DNA from: Krumholzibacterium sp965370495
GTDB lineage: Bacteria; Krumholzibacteriota; Krumholzibacteriia; Krumholzibacteriales; Krumholzibacteriaceae
Direction of reading: 5' to 3'
DNA length: 29,642 nt
Assembly (NCBI GenBank): GCA_965370495.1
Contig: CBDUUV010000017.1
Span: forward strand, 1 to 29,642
Positions 1 to 7,168 of the stretch are shown here, in pieces (the stretch's first letter is position 1; each line of letters starts with the position of its first letter). The notes under the pieces are model-generated. The model was not told the origin of the DNA. It searched no databases and saw nothing but the letters and a program-made list of their open reading frames with translations. The translations under genes and the position numbers were made by a program.

Positions 1-650
1 CTCTTACTGAGGACCCCGATATCTTTGTTCGGAGCCTGGCCAGCAGGGGGAGCCTGGGCGGGATCTCCAACTGTACCGATGAAGTTACGGATCTGATGGA
101 TGCTTTTGGCAAGGACCTTATTCTGATAGAGACGGTAGGTGTAGGGCAGTCGGAGCTCGAGATAGCCGAAAAGGTTCATACGGTAGTAGTTGTCCTTGTT
201 CCGGAATCCGGCGATGGTATCCAGGCGATGAAAGCCGGGCTGATGGAGATCGGTGATATCTTCGTTATGAACAAATCGGATCACAAGAATGCCGAAATAG
301 CTGCCATGGAGATTATCGATGCTCTGAAGCTCAAGGATGTTCCCGATGGTGAATGGAGGCCGAAAGTCGTTCTGGCTTCGGCAAAGGAAGGTACCGGTAT
401 AGATGAACTCGTTGAACTGATCGAGGAACACAGGGCTTATCTCGAAGAAAGAAACCTGTTTACTGAAAAACGTAGACGGGTATTATTCTCCAGGGTGCGC
501 AACGCGTTGATGGACAGGATCGAAAAAAAGCTCAAAAACAGTGAAAAGATCCGGGAAATCATGAATGAAAAGATGAAAGACGTCTATGCCGGGAAACTTG
601 CGCCATATGAACTGGTGCGCGAACTCGAGAAAGAAATTACTATCAGGTAG
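1..650 (+). CDS. meaB: MeaB/ArgK-type GTPase, acyl-CoA mutase chaperone (5' end missing)
   Basis: G3E-family GTPase that protects and reloads B12-dependent acyl-CoA mutases with adenosylcobalamin. The reading frame is open from base 3, so the start and the Walker A loop lie outside the window; 215 residues plus the stop are visible. Seen directly: DPDIFVRS and RGSLGG near the left edge (typical of MeaB), ETVGVGQSE (G3 region), and MNKSD (G4 guanine specificity), followed by the charged helical C-terminus that forms the dimer arm in this family. It ends 28 bases before a mutase large subunit, so the pair is very likely co-transcribed. Because that mutase looks like isobutyryl-CoA mutase (see 679-2337), this may be a MeaI-like chaperone for it, or one shared by both mutases. 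Family identity is confident; partner choice is inference. Confidence 0.93.
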   Translation, partial: LTEDPDIFVRSLASRGSLGGISNCTDEVTDLMDAFGKDLILIETVGVGQSELEIAEKVHTVVVVLVPESGDGIQAMKAGLMEIGDIFVMNKSDHKNAEIAAMEIIDALKLKDVPDGEWRPKVVLASAKEGTGIDELVELIEEHRAYLEERNLFTEKRRRVLFSRVRNALMDRIEKKLKNSEKIREIMNEKMKDVYAGKLAPYELVRELEKEITIR

Positions 651-678
651 GCACATGCTTTGAAACTGGAGTAATCAG

Positions 679-2337
679 ATGGACAGTAAAAAGAAATATG
701 ATGAGAAAAAACAGCAATACCTCAAAGAAGTGGAGAAGCACGACAAACAGGATATCGACTTTACGACCGTTTCAGGCGCGCCTGTAAGGCATATCGGGAC
801 TCCGGATGATATTGCTGATCTGGACTATTCGGAAGAACTGGCTTTTCCCGGACAGTATCCATATACACGGGGTGTGTATCCCACGATGTACCGGGGGCGT
901 TTCTGGACAATGCGTCAGTTTGCCGGTTTCGGAACACCTGCTGACACAAATCAGCGGTACCATTACCTCCTGGCCCATGGTCAGACCGGGCTCTCGGTTG
1001 CCTTCGACATGCCGACGATCATGGGATATGATTCCGATCATAAAAGGTCCGAGGGTGAGGTGGGGAGGTGTGGTGTCGCGATAGATTCTCTCCGCGATGT
1101 GGAGATCCTGTTTGATGGTATAGACATGGCGAAGATTACTACGTCGATGACTATCAATGCGCCCGCGTCTATTCTTCTCGCATTCTATCTTTCCGCGGGA
1201 GAGAAGAAGGGCACATCCCTCGACAGGATGGGAGGTACAATCCAGAACGATATCCTGAAGGAGTATATTGCGCAGAAATCATGGATATTTCCTCCCGAAC
1301 CATCGCTGAGGATTATTACGGACGTCATGGCATTCTGTTCCGATCATGTCCCGAGATGGAATACGATAAGTATCAGCGGATATCATATTCGAGAGGCAGG
1401 TTCGACGGCCGTACAGGAACTCGCGTTTACTCTTGCAGACGGTTTTGCATATGTAGAAGCAGGTATAGCTGCCGGGCTTGATGTGGACAAGTTTGCTCCG
1501 AGGCTTTCATTCTTTTTCAACGCGCACCTTGATTTTTTCGAAGAGATCGCCAAGTACAGGGCGGCAAGAAGGATATGGGCGAAGAGAATGAAGGAAAAAT
1601 ATGGTGCAAAGGATGAACGTTCACTTCTCCTGAGGTTCCATACGCAAACGGCCGGGTGTACTCTTACCGCGCAGCAGCCTGAAAACAATATAGTCAGAAC
1701 CGCTTTCCAGGGGTTGTCGGCTGTGCTGGGAGGGACGCAATCGCTTCATACAAACTCCATGGACGAGACGTTGGCGCTCCCATCGGAGAAAGCTGTGATG
1801 ATAGCATTGAGGACCCAGCAGATAATCGCTTATGAAACGGGTGTGATCAATACAATCGATCCTCTGGCCGGCAGTTATTTTGTCGAAGCTCTTACACGGG
1901 AGATGGAGGAGGAGGCCGAGAAATATTTCAAAAAAATCGATCAGCTCGGTGGTGTGGTCAAGGCGATTGATCTGGGGTTCTTCCAGAAGGAGATTGGCAA
2001 GGCGGCCTACGAGTACCAGAAAGCGGTGGAAGCCAGGAAAAAGGTAGTTGTCGGAGTCAATAATTTCAAGCTCGAAGGAGAAGAAATAGATATACCTCTT
2101 CTCAGGATCGATCAGTCTGTCGAAAAAACTCAGCGCGAAGCAGTACGGAATCTCCGTGAAGAGAGGGATAACGACAAGGTGTCGAGAGAGCTTGAGCGAT
2201 TGGCTGTCGCCACGAAAGGTACGGACAACCTGATGCCGCGAATAATCGATTGTGTGAAATGCTACTGTACTGAGGGTGAGATTATAGACATGTTGAAAAA
2301 AGAATTCGGTGAGTATCAGGAACCGCTGTTTTATTGA
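679..2337 (+). CDS. icmA: B12-dependent acyl-CoA mutase large subunit, isobutyryl-CoA mutase-like
   Basis: Catalytic TIM-barrel subunit of an adenosylcobalamin acyl-CoA mutase, 552 aa, without its own B12 domain (supplied in trans by 2377-2775). Family motifs are clear: YTRGVYPTMY, GLSVAFD, GTIQNDILKEY, SISGYHIREAG, GGTQSLHTN. The two residues that decide substrate differ from methylmalonyl-CoA mutase. The Tyr of RQYAGF (Tyr89 in Propionibacterium) is Phe81 here, and the Arg at the end of QNDILKE-x3 (Arg207) is Gln199. Phe/Gln is the signature reported for isobutyryl-CoA mutase (Phe80/Gln198 in Streptomyces IcmA); 2-hydroxyisobutyryl-CoA mutase has Ile/Gln. The predicted reaction is therefore isobutyryl-CoA <-> butyryl-CoA, which suits the adjacent C4 genes (thiolase, 3-hydroxybutyryl-CoA dehydrogenase). 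ATG start with GGAG about 8 bases upstream. Family is certain; substrate is inferred from two residues plus context, and another non-carboxylate acyl-CoA is possible. Confidence 0.9.
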   Translation: MDSKKKYDEKKQQYLKEVEKHDKQDIDFTTVSGAPVRHIGTPDDIADLDYSEELAFPGQYPYTRGVYPTMYRGRFWTMRQFAGFGTPADTNQRYHYLLAHGQTGLSVAFDMPTIMGYDSDHKRSEGEVGRCGVAIDSLRDVEILFDGIDMAKITTSMTINAPASILLAFYLSAGEKKGTSLDRMGGTIQNDILKEYIAQKSWIFPPEPSLRIITDVMAFCSDHVPRWNTISISGYHIREAGSTAVQELAFTLADGFAYVEAGIAAGLDVDKFAPRLSFFFNAHLDFFEEIAKYRAARRIWAKRMKEKYGAKDERSLLLRFHTQTAGCTLTAQQPENNIVRTAFQGLSAVLGGTQSLHTNSMDETLALPSEKAVMIALRTQQIIAYETGVINTIDPLAGSYFVEALTREMEEEAEKYFKKIDQLGGVVKAIDLGFFQKEIGKAAYEYQKAVEARKKVVVGVNNFKLEGEEIDIPLLRIDQSVEKTQREAVRNLREERDNDKVSRELERLAVATKGTDNLMPRIIDCVKCYCTEGEIIDMLKKEFGEYQEPLFY

Positions 2338-2376
2338 TATTGAAATTCCAGGTTCCATAAAGAGGAGGAAAGGGAA

Positions 2377-2775
2377 ATGTCAAGAAAGGTACGGGTGCTT
2401 GTCGCAAAGCCGGGTCTCGACGGGCATGACCGGGGAGCGAAAGTTGTGGCAAATGCGCTGAAGGATGCCGGGATGGAAGTTATCTATACAGGACTTCACC
2501 AGACTCCAGATATGATAGCTGAAACCGCCATTCAGGAGGATGTTGATGTCGTAGGCCTCAGCATTCTTTCCGGTTCGCACATGACAATGTTTCCAAGGAT
2601 CATTGAACTTCTGAAGGAGAAGGGAGCGGAGCATATCATGGTCTTTGGGGGAGGGATAATCCCGGTCGAGGATATGGAAAAACTCGAAAAATCCGGAGTC
2701 GCCAGGATATTCGGCCCCGGAACAGATACCCACGAAATCATTGATTTTATTCGTTCTGAGTTTCCGGATGAATGA
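2377..2775 (+). CDS. icmB: acyl-CoA mutase small (cobalamin-binding) subunit
   Basis: Stand-alone B12-binding Rossmann domain of 132 aa. It has the base-off/His-on DxHxxG motif at residues 15-20 (D15, H17 ligand, G20), the SxL stretch around residue 62, and GGG at about residue 90, the usual three cobalamin loops. It completes the large subunit 39 bases upstream and has its own very strong ribosome site (AGAGGAGGAAAGG) before the ATG. It is the only B12 domain in the window, although two large subunits lacking one are present (679-2337 and 5479-7149). It may serve both, or the second partner may lie elsewhere. Naming it IcmB rather than the methylmalonyl-CoA mutase small subunit rests only on its neighbour's active-site residues. 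Confidence 0.92.
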   Translation: MSRKVRVLVAKPGLDGHDRGAKVVANALKDAGMEVIYTGLHQTPDMIAETAIQEDVDVVGLSILSGSHMTMFPRIIELLKEKGAEHIMVFGGGIIPVEDMEKLEKSGVARIFGPGTDTHEIIDFIRSEFPDE

Positions 2776-2801
2776 AATCATTTCTGGTAAGAATATGCTG
2801 A

Positions 2802-2824
2802 CAGGTCATCTGTTGATCGACCTG
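2802..2824 (+). other. intercistronic hairpin between mutase small subunit and thiolase
   Basis: CAGGTC-ATC pairs with GAT-(C)-GACCTG around a TGTT loop: nine base pairs with one bulged C. No T-run follows, so it does not look like an intrinsic terminator. It sits in the 111-base gap inside the operon and could act in mRNA processing or stabilisation. Function is unproven. Confidence 0.4.
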
Positions 2825-2886
2825 CCGGGCTGAATGGATAGATTCTGACAAGTGTGAAGTATGAACGCCAGAAGGAGGATCGGTTG

Positions 2887-4068
2887 ATGAGTGAAGTAGT
2901 GATCGCCGGCGCAGTAAGAACTGCGATAGGTAAATTCCAGGGAGAGATTTCCTCTATGAAAGCTACACAGCTTGGAGCCCTGGTTATCAAGGAAGCTGTC
3001 AAAAGGGCAGGTATCGAACCGGGCCAGGTGACGGAAGTCATTATGGGTAATGTCATAGGAGCCGGGTTGGGGCAGAACCCTGCACGCCAGGCCGCACTTG
3101 GAGCCGGGCTTGATTTTGCCGTTTCCGCACTAACTGTAAACAAAGTATGTGGCTCCGGTCTCAAAGCTGTCGTCCTCGGAACCCAGGCACTGAAACTCGG
3201 TGATGAAGATATAGTAATAGCCGGCGGCATGGAATCGATGAGCAATGCTCCCTATATACTACGCAAGGCCAGGACAGGTTTCCGCCTTGGAGACGGAAAG
3301 ATTGTTGATACCATGGTGTATGATGGCTTGTGGGACGCTTACAACGATTTTCATATGGGAAACACGGGAGAAATCACTTCCGAGAGGTACGATGTTTCGC
3401 GTGTGGAGATGGACGAATATGCGTATAACAGCCACAGGAAAGCCGTTGCTTCAATTGAGGGAGGCGGATTCAGTGAGGAGATCATGCCGGTGGAGGTCCC
3501 GCGCAGGAAAGGTGATCCGGTGATTTTTGATACTGATGAAGGGCCGAGGGCGGATGTAAGTATTGAATCCATGAGCAAGCTAAGGGCTGTTTTCAAGGAT
3601 GGTGGTGTCATTACCGCCGGAAATGCTTCACAACTGAGTGATGGAGCCGCGGCGCTCGTCCTTATGACAGATACCAGGGCGGCCGAACTGGGAGTAAAAC
3701 CCATGGCGAAGGTTACAGGTTATGCCACTGGTGGCATCGAGCCTGAACTTGTCATGATGGCTCCGACCATAGCTGTCCCGAAACTTTTGAAAAAGACAGG
3801 GTTGAAGCTCGAGGACTTTGATCTCATCGAACTGAACGAGGCGTTTGCGGTGCAGCCATGTGCCGTAATGAAAGAGCTTGGCATGGATCATGAGAAGGTT
3901 AACATACATGGCGGCGCTGTAGCGCTCGGTCACCCGATAGGGTGTTCCGGCACCAGGATACTTGTCACATTGCTGTATGGCCTGAAACAGACCGGTGGGA
4001 AGAGGGGGCTTGCAACACTTTGTCTCGGTGGTGGAAATGCCGTGGCTCTCAGCGTCGAGATGATGTAG
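2887..4068 (+). CDS. acetyl-CoA C-acetyltransferase (thiolase)
   Basis: Thiolase of 393 aa that condenses two acetyl-CoA to acetoacetyl-CoA, or cleaves acetoacetyl-CoA, in the cytoplasm. The catalytic residues are visible: Cys88 in VCGSG, His in GHPIGCSG and the C-terminal Cys in LCLGGGN, plus the family stretch NEAFAVQ. The open frame extends upstream to 2854, but AAGGAGGAT at about 2871-2879 lies inside that extension and is well placed for the ATG at 2887, so that start is preferred. Its position after the mutase genes and before 3-hydroxybutyryl-CoA dehydrogenase points to C4 acyl-CoA synthesis or breakdown. Biosynthetic versus degradative direction cannot be decided from sequence; a longer-chain 3-ketoacyl-CoA thiolase is less likely given the neighbours. 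Confidence 0.93.
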   Translation: MSEVVIAGAVRTAIGKFQGEISSMKATQLGALVIKEAVKRAGIEPGQVTEVIMGNVIGAGLGQNPARQAALGAGLDFAVSALTVNKVCGSGLKAVVLGTQALKLGDEDIVIAGGMESMSNAPYILRKARTGFRLGDGKIVDTMVYDGLWDAYNDFHMGNTGEITSERYDVSRVEMDEYAYNSHRKAVASIEGGGFSEEIMPVEVPRRKGDPVIFDTDEGPRADVSIESMSKLRAVFKDGGVITAGNASQLSDGAAALVLMTDTRAAELGVKPMAKVTGYATGGIEPELVMMAPTIAVPKLLKKTGLKLEDFDLIELNEAFAVQPCAVMKELGMDHEKVNIHGGAVALGHPIGCSGTRILVTLLYGLKQTGGKRGLATLCLGGGNAVALSVEMM

Positions 4069-4075
4069 TACGGGA

Positions 4076-4107
4076 CGGCAAATCGTAAGCATCACAGCTA
4101 TTTGCCG
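4076..4107 (+). other. intercistronic hairpin before 3-hydroxybutyryl-CoA dehydrogenase
   Basis: CGGCAAAT at 4076-4083 is perfectly complementary to ATTTGCCG at 4100-4107, with a 16-base loop. It ends six bases before the TAAGGAG ribosome site of the next gene and has no T-run. It may be an mRNA processing or stability element, or may affect ribosome access. Confidence 0.4.
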
Positions 4108-4127
4108 ACTATTAAGGAGTGTATAAA

Positions 4128-4982
4128 ATGGATATAAAAAAGGTTGCCGTTATTGGAGCGGGCACCATGGGAAACGGTATAGCGCAGGTGTTTGCACAGG
4201 CCGGATTCCAGGTTCTGATAGTCGATATCAAGAAGGAGTTTGTTGAAAGAGGAATGGCCGCGATAGATAAAAGCCTCTCGCGCCTGGTCAAAAAAGAAAA
4301 GATTACCGAAGAAGAAAAGAACGGAGTCCTGGCAAAGATAACGACCGCTACTGACCTCAAGGAAGCAGCCGGATGTGGACTTGTCGTCGAAGCAGTTTTC
4401 GAAGATTTTGACGTGAAGGCGTCGATATTCAGAGAACTCGACAAGGTTTGCGGTGATGAAGTTATCTTTGGGAGCAATACATCATCGATCTCTATCACCG
4501 CACTCGGCGCTGCCACATCCCGTCCGGACAGGTTTATCGGAATGCATTTCATGAATCCTGTTCCGATGATGAAACTGGTGGAGATCATCAGGGGGCTTGC
4601 GACAAGTGATGAGACGACACGGATGATCACCGAACTCAGTGAAAAGCTCTCCAAGACTCCGATCGAGGTCAACGATTATCCCGGCTTTATCGCGAACCGT
4701 TTGCTGATGCCCATGATTAACGAAGCCTGTTTCTGTCTGATGGAGGGGGTGGCGACAGCCGAAGCTATCGATGGTGTTATGAAACTTGGTATGGCGCATC
4801 CGATGGGCCCTCTAGCGCTGGCAGACCTGATCGGGCTGGATATATGTCTGAATATCCTGAAGGTCCTGCATGATGGGCTTGGTGATTCGAAATATCGCCC
4901 GTGCCCGTTGCTGATAAAAAAAGTAGAAGCAGGATACCTGGGCAGGAAGTCCGGAAAGGGCTTCTACGATTACGCGGGATAG
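4128..4982 (+). CDS. hbd: 3-hydroxybutyryl-CoA dehydrogenase
   Basis: NAD(P)-dependent (S)-3-hydroxyacyl-CoA dehydrogenase of 284 aa, converting acetoacetyl-CoA to 3-hydroxybutyryl-CoA or the reverse. The N-terminal Rossmann motif GAGTMGNG is at about residues 10-17. The catalytic His/Asn stretch HFMNPVPMMKLVEI and the C-terminal dimerisation domain (NDYPGFIANR, GLDICL, GKGFYDY) are all present. Length matches the single-domain PaaH/Hbd family. A GTG in frame at 4119 overlaps the TAAGGAG ribosome site (4113-4119), so the ATG at 4128 is taken as the start. It is the last gene of the + strand acyl-CoA operon and converges with the epimerase gene, whose stop lies 48 bases away. A matching crotonase is at 18794-19576. 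Confidence 0.94.
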   Translation: MDIKKVAVIGAGTMGNGIAQVFAQAGFQVLIVDIKKEFVERGMAAIDKSLSRLVKKEKITEEEKNGVLAKITTATDLKEAAGCGLVVEAVFEDFDVKASIFRELDKVCGDEVIFGSNTSSISITALGAATSRPDRFIGMHFMNPVPMMKLVEIIRGLATSDETTRMITELSEKLSKTPIEVNDYPGFIANRLLMPMINEACFCLMEGVATAEAIDGVMKLGMAHPMGPLALADLIGLDICLNILKVLHDGLGDSKYRPCPLLIKKVEAGYLGRKSGKGFYDYAG

Positions 4983-5030
4983 TCATCCGGTGGTTGAAGC
5001 GGCCGGTTGCTGTTTCAATTAACGGAAAGA

Positions 5031-5438
5031 TTATTTTTCTTCCAGTTCGAGAAGAACTTTCATAGTCGATTTTGGATGGAGGAATGCTACGAGGTGCCCC
5101 TCGGCTCCGGCGCGGGGCGCTTCGTCTATCAATTCTATCCCGGAAGATACCAGCTCAGCCATCGTTTTTTCGATATCTTTCACATTGAAACAAAGGTGGT
5201 GGATACCGGGGCCGCGTTTTTCGACGAACTTCGATATGGCACTCTCTTCAGTGACTCCTTCGAGAAGCTCGATTTTTGTGTTTCCGGTAGAAAGGAAAGC
5301 TATTCTAATTCCCCTGTCCGTCAGTTCCTTTTCTTCAATCAGCTCGAAGCCAAGGATGCCGCAGTAGAGTTTTTTGGCTTCTTCGAGATCAGCCACCGCT
5401 ATTCCGATATGATTGAGTTCCCTGAGCCTTTCAGACAT
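5031..5438 (-). CDS. mce: methylmalonyl-CoA epimerase
   Basis: VOC/glyoxalase-fold metalloenzyme of 135 aa that interconverts (S)- and (R)-methylmalonyl-CoA between the carboxylase and the mutase. The metal ligands expected for the family are visible: His10 in NHIGIAV, His in GIHHLCFNV and Glu in the terminal LLELEE, with the usual GNTKIELLE and FLHPKS stretches. It starts at ATG with GGAGGATC about eight bases upstream. It is the last gene of a three-gene - strand operon, 40 bases after the methylmalonyl-CoA mutase gene, which fits its pathway position. Confidence 0.94.
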   Translation of the reverse strand: MSERLRELNHIGIAVADLEEAKKLYCGILGFELIEEKELTDRGIRIAFLSTGNTKIELLEGVTEESAISKFVEKRGPGIHHLCFNVKDIEKTMAELVSSGIELIDEAPRAGAEGHLVAFLHPKSTMKVLLELEEK

Positions 5439-5478
5439 TTATCGATCCTCCATGGTGAATCCTTTACTGGTAGATTTT

Positions 5479-7149
5479 CTATATCGTCGATCCTGGGATG
5501 TATCTGCCAAAGGTGGTTTCGAGAGTAGAAGAGATCTCGCCGAGCGTACAGCTCCCTTTTACTGCTTCTATGATAAAAGGCATCAGGTTTTTGTTTCCCC
5601 GCGAAGCATCCTCGACGGCGGAAAGAAGTTGTTTGACCTTCGTATTGTCCCTTTTTTCCCTGAACGCCCTGAGTCTCGCCACATGCCGCATTTCGATCTC
5701 GGGGTCAACAGTGAACTGTTCGGATTTGACAGTATCACCGCCTGTATGTTTGTTGACACCTACTACGATGATCTCCTTATCCTCAACACCTTTCTGGTAT
5801 GAGTAAGCGCTTTTCTCGATCTCTCTCTGCGGAAACCGGTTCTCGATGGCTTTTGTCATTCCGCCCATATCCTCTATTTTTGCCATGAGTTCAAGCGCCT
5901 TTCCTTCGATATCGTCGGTCATCTTTTCGATATAGTAACTGCCGCCCAGAGGATCTATAGTCTCGCATGCACCCGATTCCTCGGCGATTAGCTGTTGAGT
6001 GCGGAGCGCGGTAAGTACCGAATCCTCGGATGGCAGGCTGAGCGCTTCATCCTTGGAGTTGGTATGAAGGGATTGGGTTCCGCCGAGGACGGCGGCGAGT
6101 GCCTGCATCGCGACGCGGACAACATTATTCTCGACCTGTTGCGCGGTCAATGTACATCCCGCCGTCTGTGAGTGAAACCTGAGAAGGCACGATTTGTCTT
6201 TTTTCGCGCCGAAGCGTTCCTTCATCAATTTCGCGTAGATTCTTCGCGCCGCTCTGAATTTTGCGACTTCCTCGAAAATATTATTGTGTACACAGAAAAA
6301 GAAAGAGAGCCTTGGAGCAAATTCATCGACTTCGAGCCCTGCGTCGATTGCGGCCTTGACATATTCGATGGCATCGGAAAGTGTGAGGGCTATCTCCTGA
6401 ACCGCCGAGGAGCCAGCCTCGCGGATATGGTAACCGCTGATACTTATTGTATTCCACCTGGGCGTGTTTTCCCTGCACCATGAAAAGATGTCTGTGATAA
6501 TCCTCATCGAGGGTGCCGGAGGATAGATGTAGGTTCCCCTTGCAAAATATTCTTTCAGAATATCGTTTTGTATGGTTCCCGAGATTTTTTCCGCAGGTAC
6601 GCCTGTTTCCTCGGCGAGTGCTACATACATGGAGAGCAGAATGGCTGCTGTGGCGTTGATAGTCATCGAAGTGCTGACCTTGTCGAGAGGTATTTCCTTC
6701 AGCAATCTCCTGAAGTCATCGATCGTATCGATAGCAACACCGGTTCTGCCTACTTCTCCATGTGACATCCTGTGATCAGAATCGTAACCCATCTGTGTCG
6801 GCAGGTCAAAAGCGACAGAGAGTCCGGTCTGACCCTTTTCGAGAAGATATCTGAATCTCTCATTCGTCTCCTCAGCCGAACCGAAACCCGCGTATTGCCT
6901 CATCGTCCAGAATCTGCCGCGGTACATGGTGGGATAGATACCCCGAGTGAACGGGTAGGAACCAGGAAGACCAAGTCTATCAAAACAAGTTTCCTCTGGC
7001 GCGTCTCCAGGAGAATATACGGGGGCGATCTCGATATCAGAGGTTGTTGTAAAGTGATCTCTGCGTTCTCCTCTTTTCTCCTTGAAGGGAGTATATACCT
7101 TTTCCCACCAATCTCCGACCGGGCCGGATCTCTTTTTCTTTTTGGACAC
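5479..7149 (-). CDS. mcmA: methylmalonyl-CoA mutase large subunit
   Basis: Catalytic TIM-barrel subunit of 556 aa, paralogous to 679-2337 and likewise lacking a B12 domain. It carries RQYAGF with Tyr86 and QNDILKEYFAR with Arg204. This is the Tyr/Arg pair (Tyr89/Arg207 in Propionibacterium, the same 118-residue spacing) that binds the free carboxylate of methylmalonyl-CoA, so it is a true methylmalonyl-CoA mutase converting (R)-methylmalonyl-CoA to succinyl-CoA. It starts at GTG behind a strong GGAGGTAA, 19 bases after the carboxyltransferase stop, and is followed by the epimerase: a compact propionyl-CoA operon. No cognate small subunit is next to it. The 132-aa subunit at 2377-2775 is the only candidate in view. 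Confidence 0.95.
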   Translation of the reverse strand: MSKKKKRSGPVGDWWEKVYTPFKEKRGERRDHFTTTSDIEIAPVYSPGDAPEETCFDRLGLPGSYPFTRGIYPTMYRGRFWTMRQYAGFGSAEETNERFRYLLEKGQTGLSVAFDLPTQMGYDSDHRMSHGEVGRTGVAIDTIDDFRRLLKEIPLDKVSTSMTINATAAILLSMYVALAEETGVPAEKISGTIQNDILKEYFARGTYIYPPAPSMRIITDIFSWCRENTPRWNTISISGYHIREAGSSAVQEIALTLSDAIEYVKAAIDAGLEVDEFAPRLSFFFCVHNNIFEEVAKFRAARRIYAKLMKERFGAKKDKSCLLRFHSQTAGCTLTAQQVENNVVRVAMQALAAVLGGTQSLHTNSKDEALSLPSEDSVLTALRTQQLIAEESGACETIDPLGGSYYIEKMTDDIEGKALELMAKIEDMGGMTKAIENRFPQREIEKSAYSYQKGVEDKEIIVVGVNKHTGGDTVKSEQFTVDPEIEMRHVARLRAFREKRDNTKVKQLLSAVEDASRGNKNLMPFIIEAVKGSCTLGEISSTLETTFGRYIPGSTI

Positions 7150-7168
7150 TGCCTGTTACCTCCGGATG

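Noticed and set aside
4985..5006. CCGG...CCGG repeat between the convergent hbd and mce genes as a two-way terminator
   Set aside because: Only four to five pairs form and no T-run follows on either strand.
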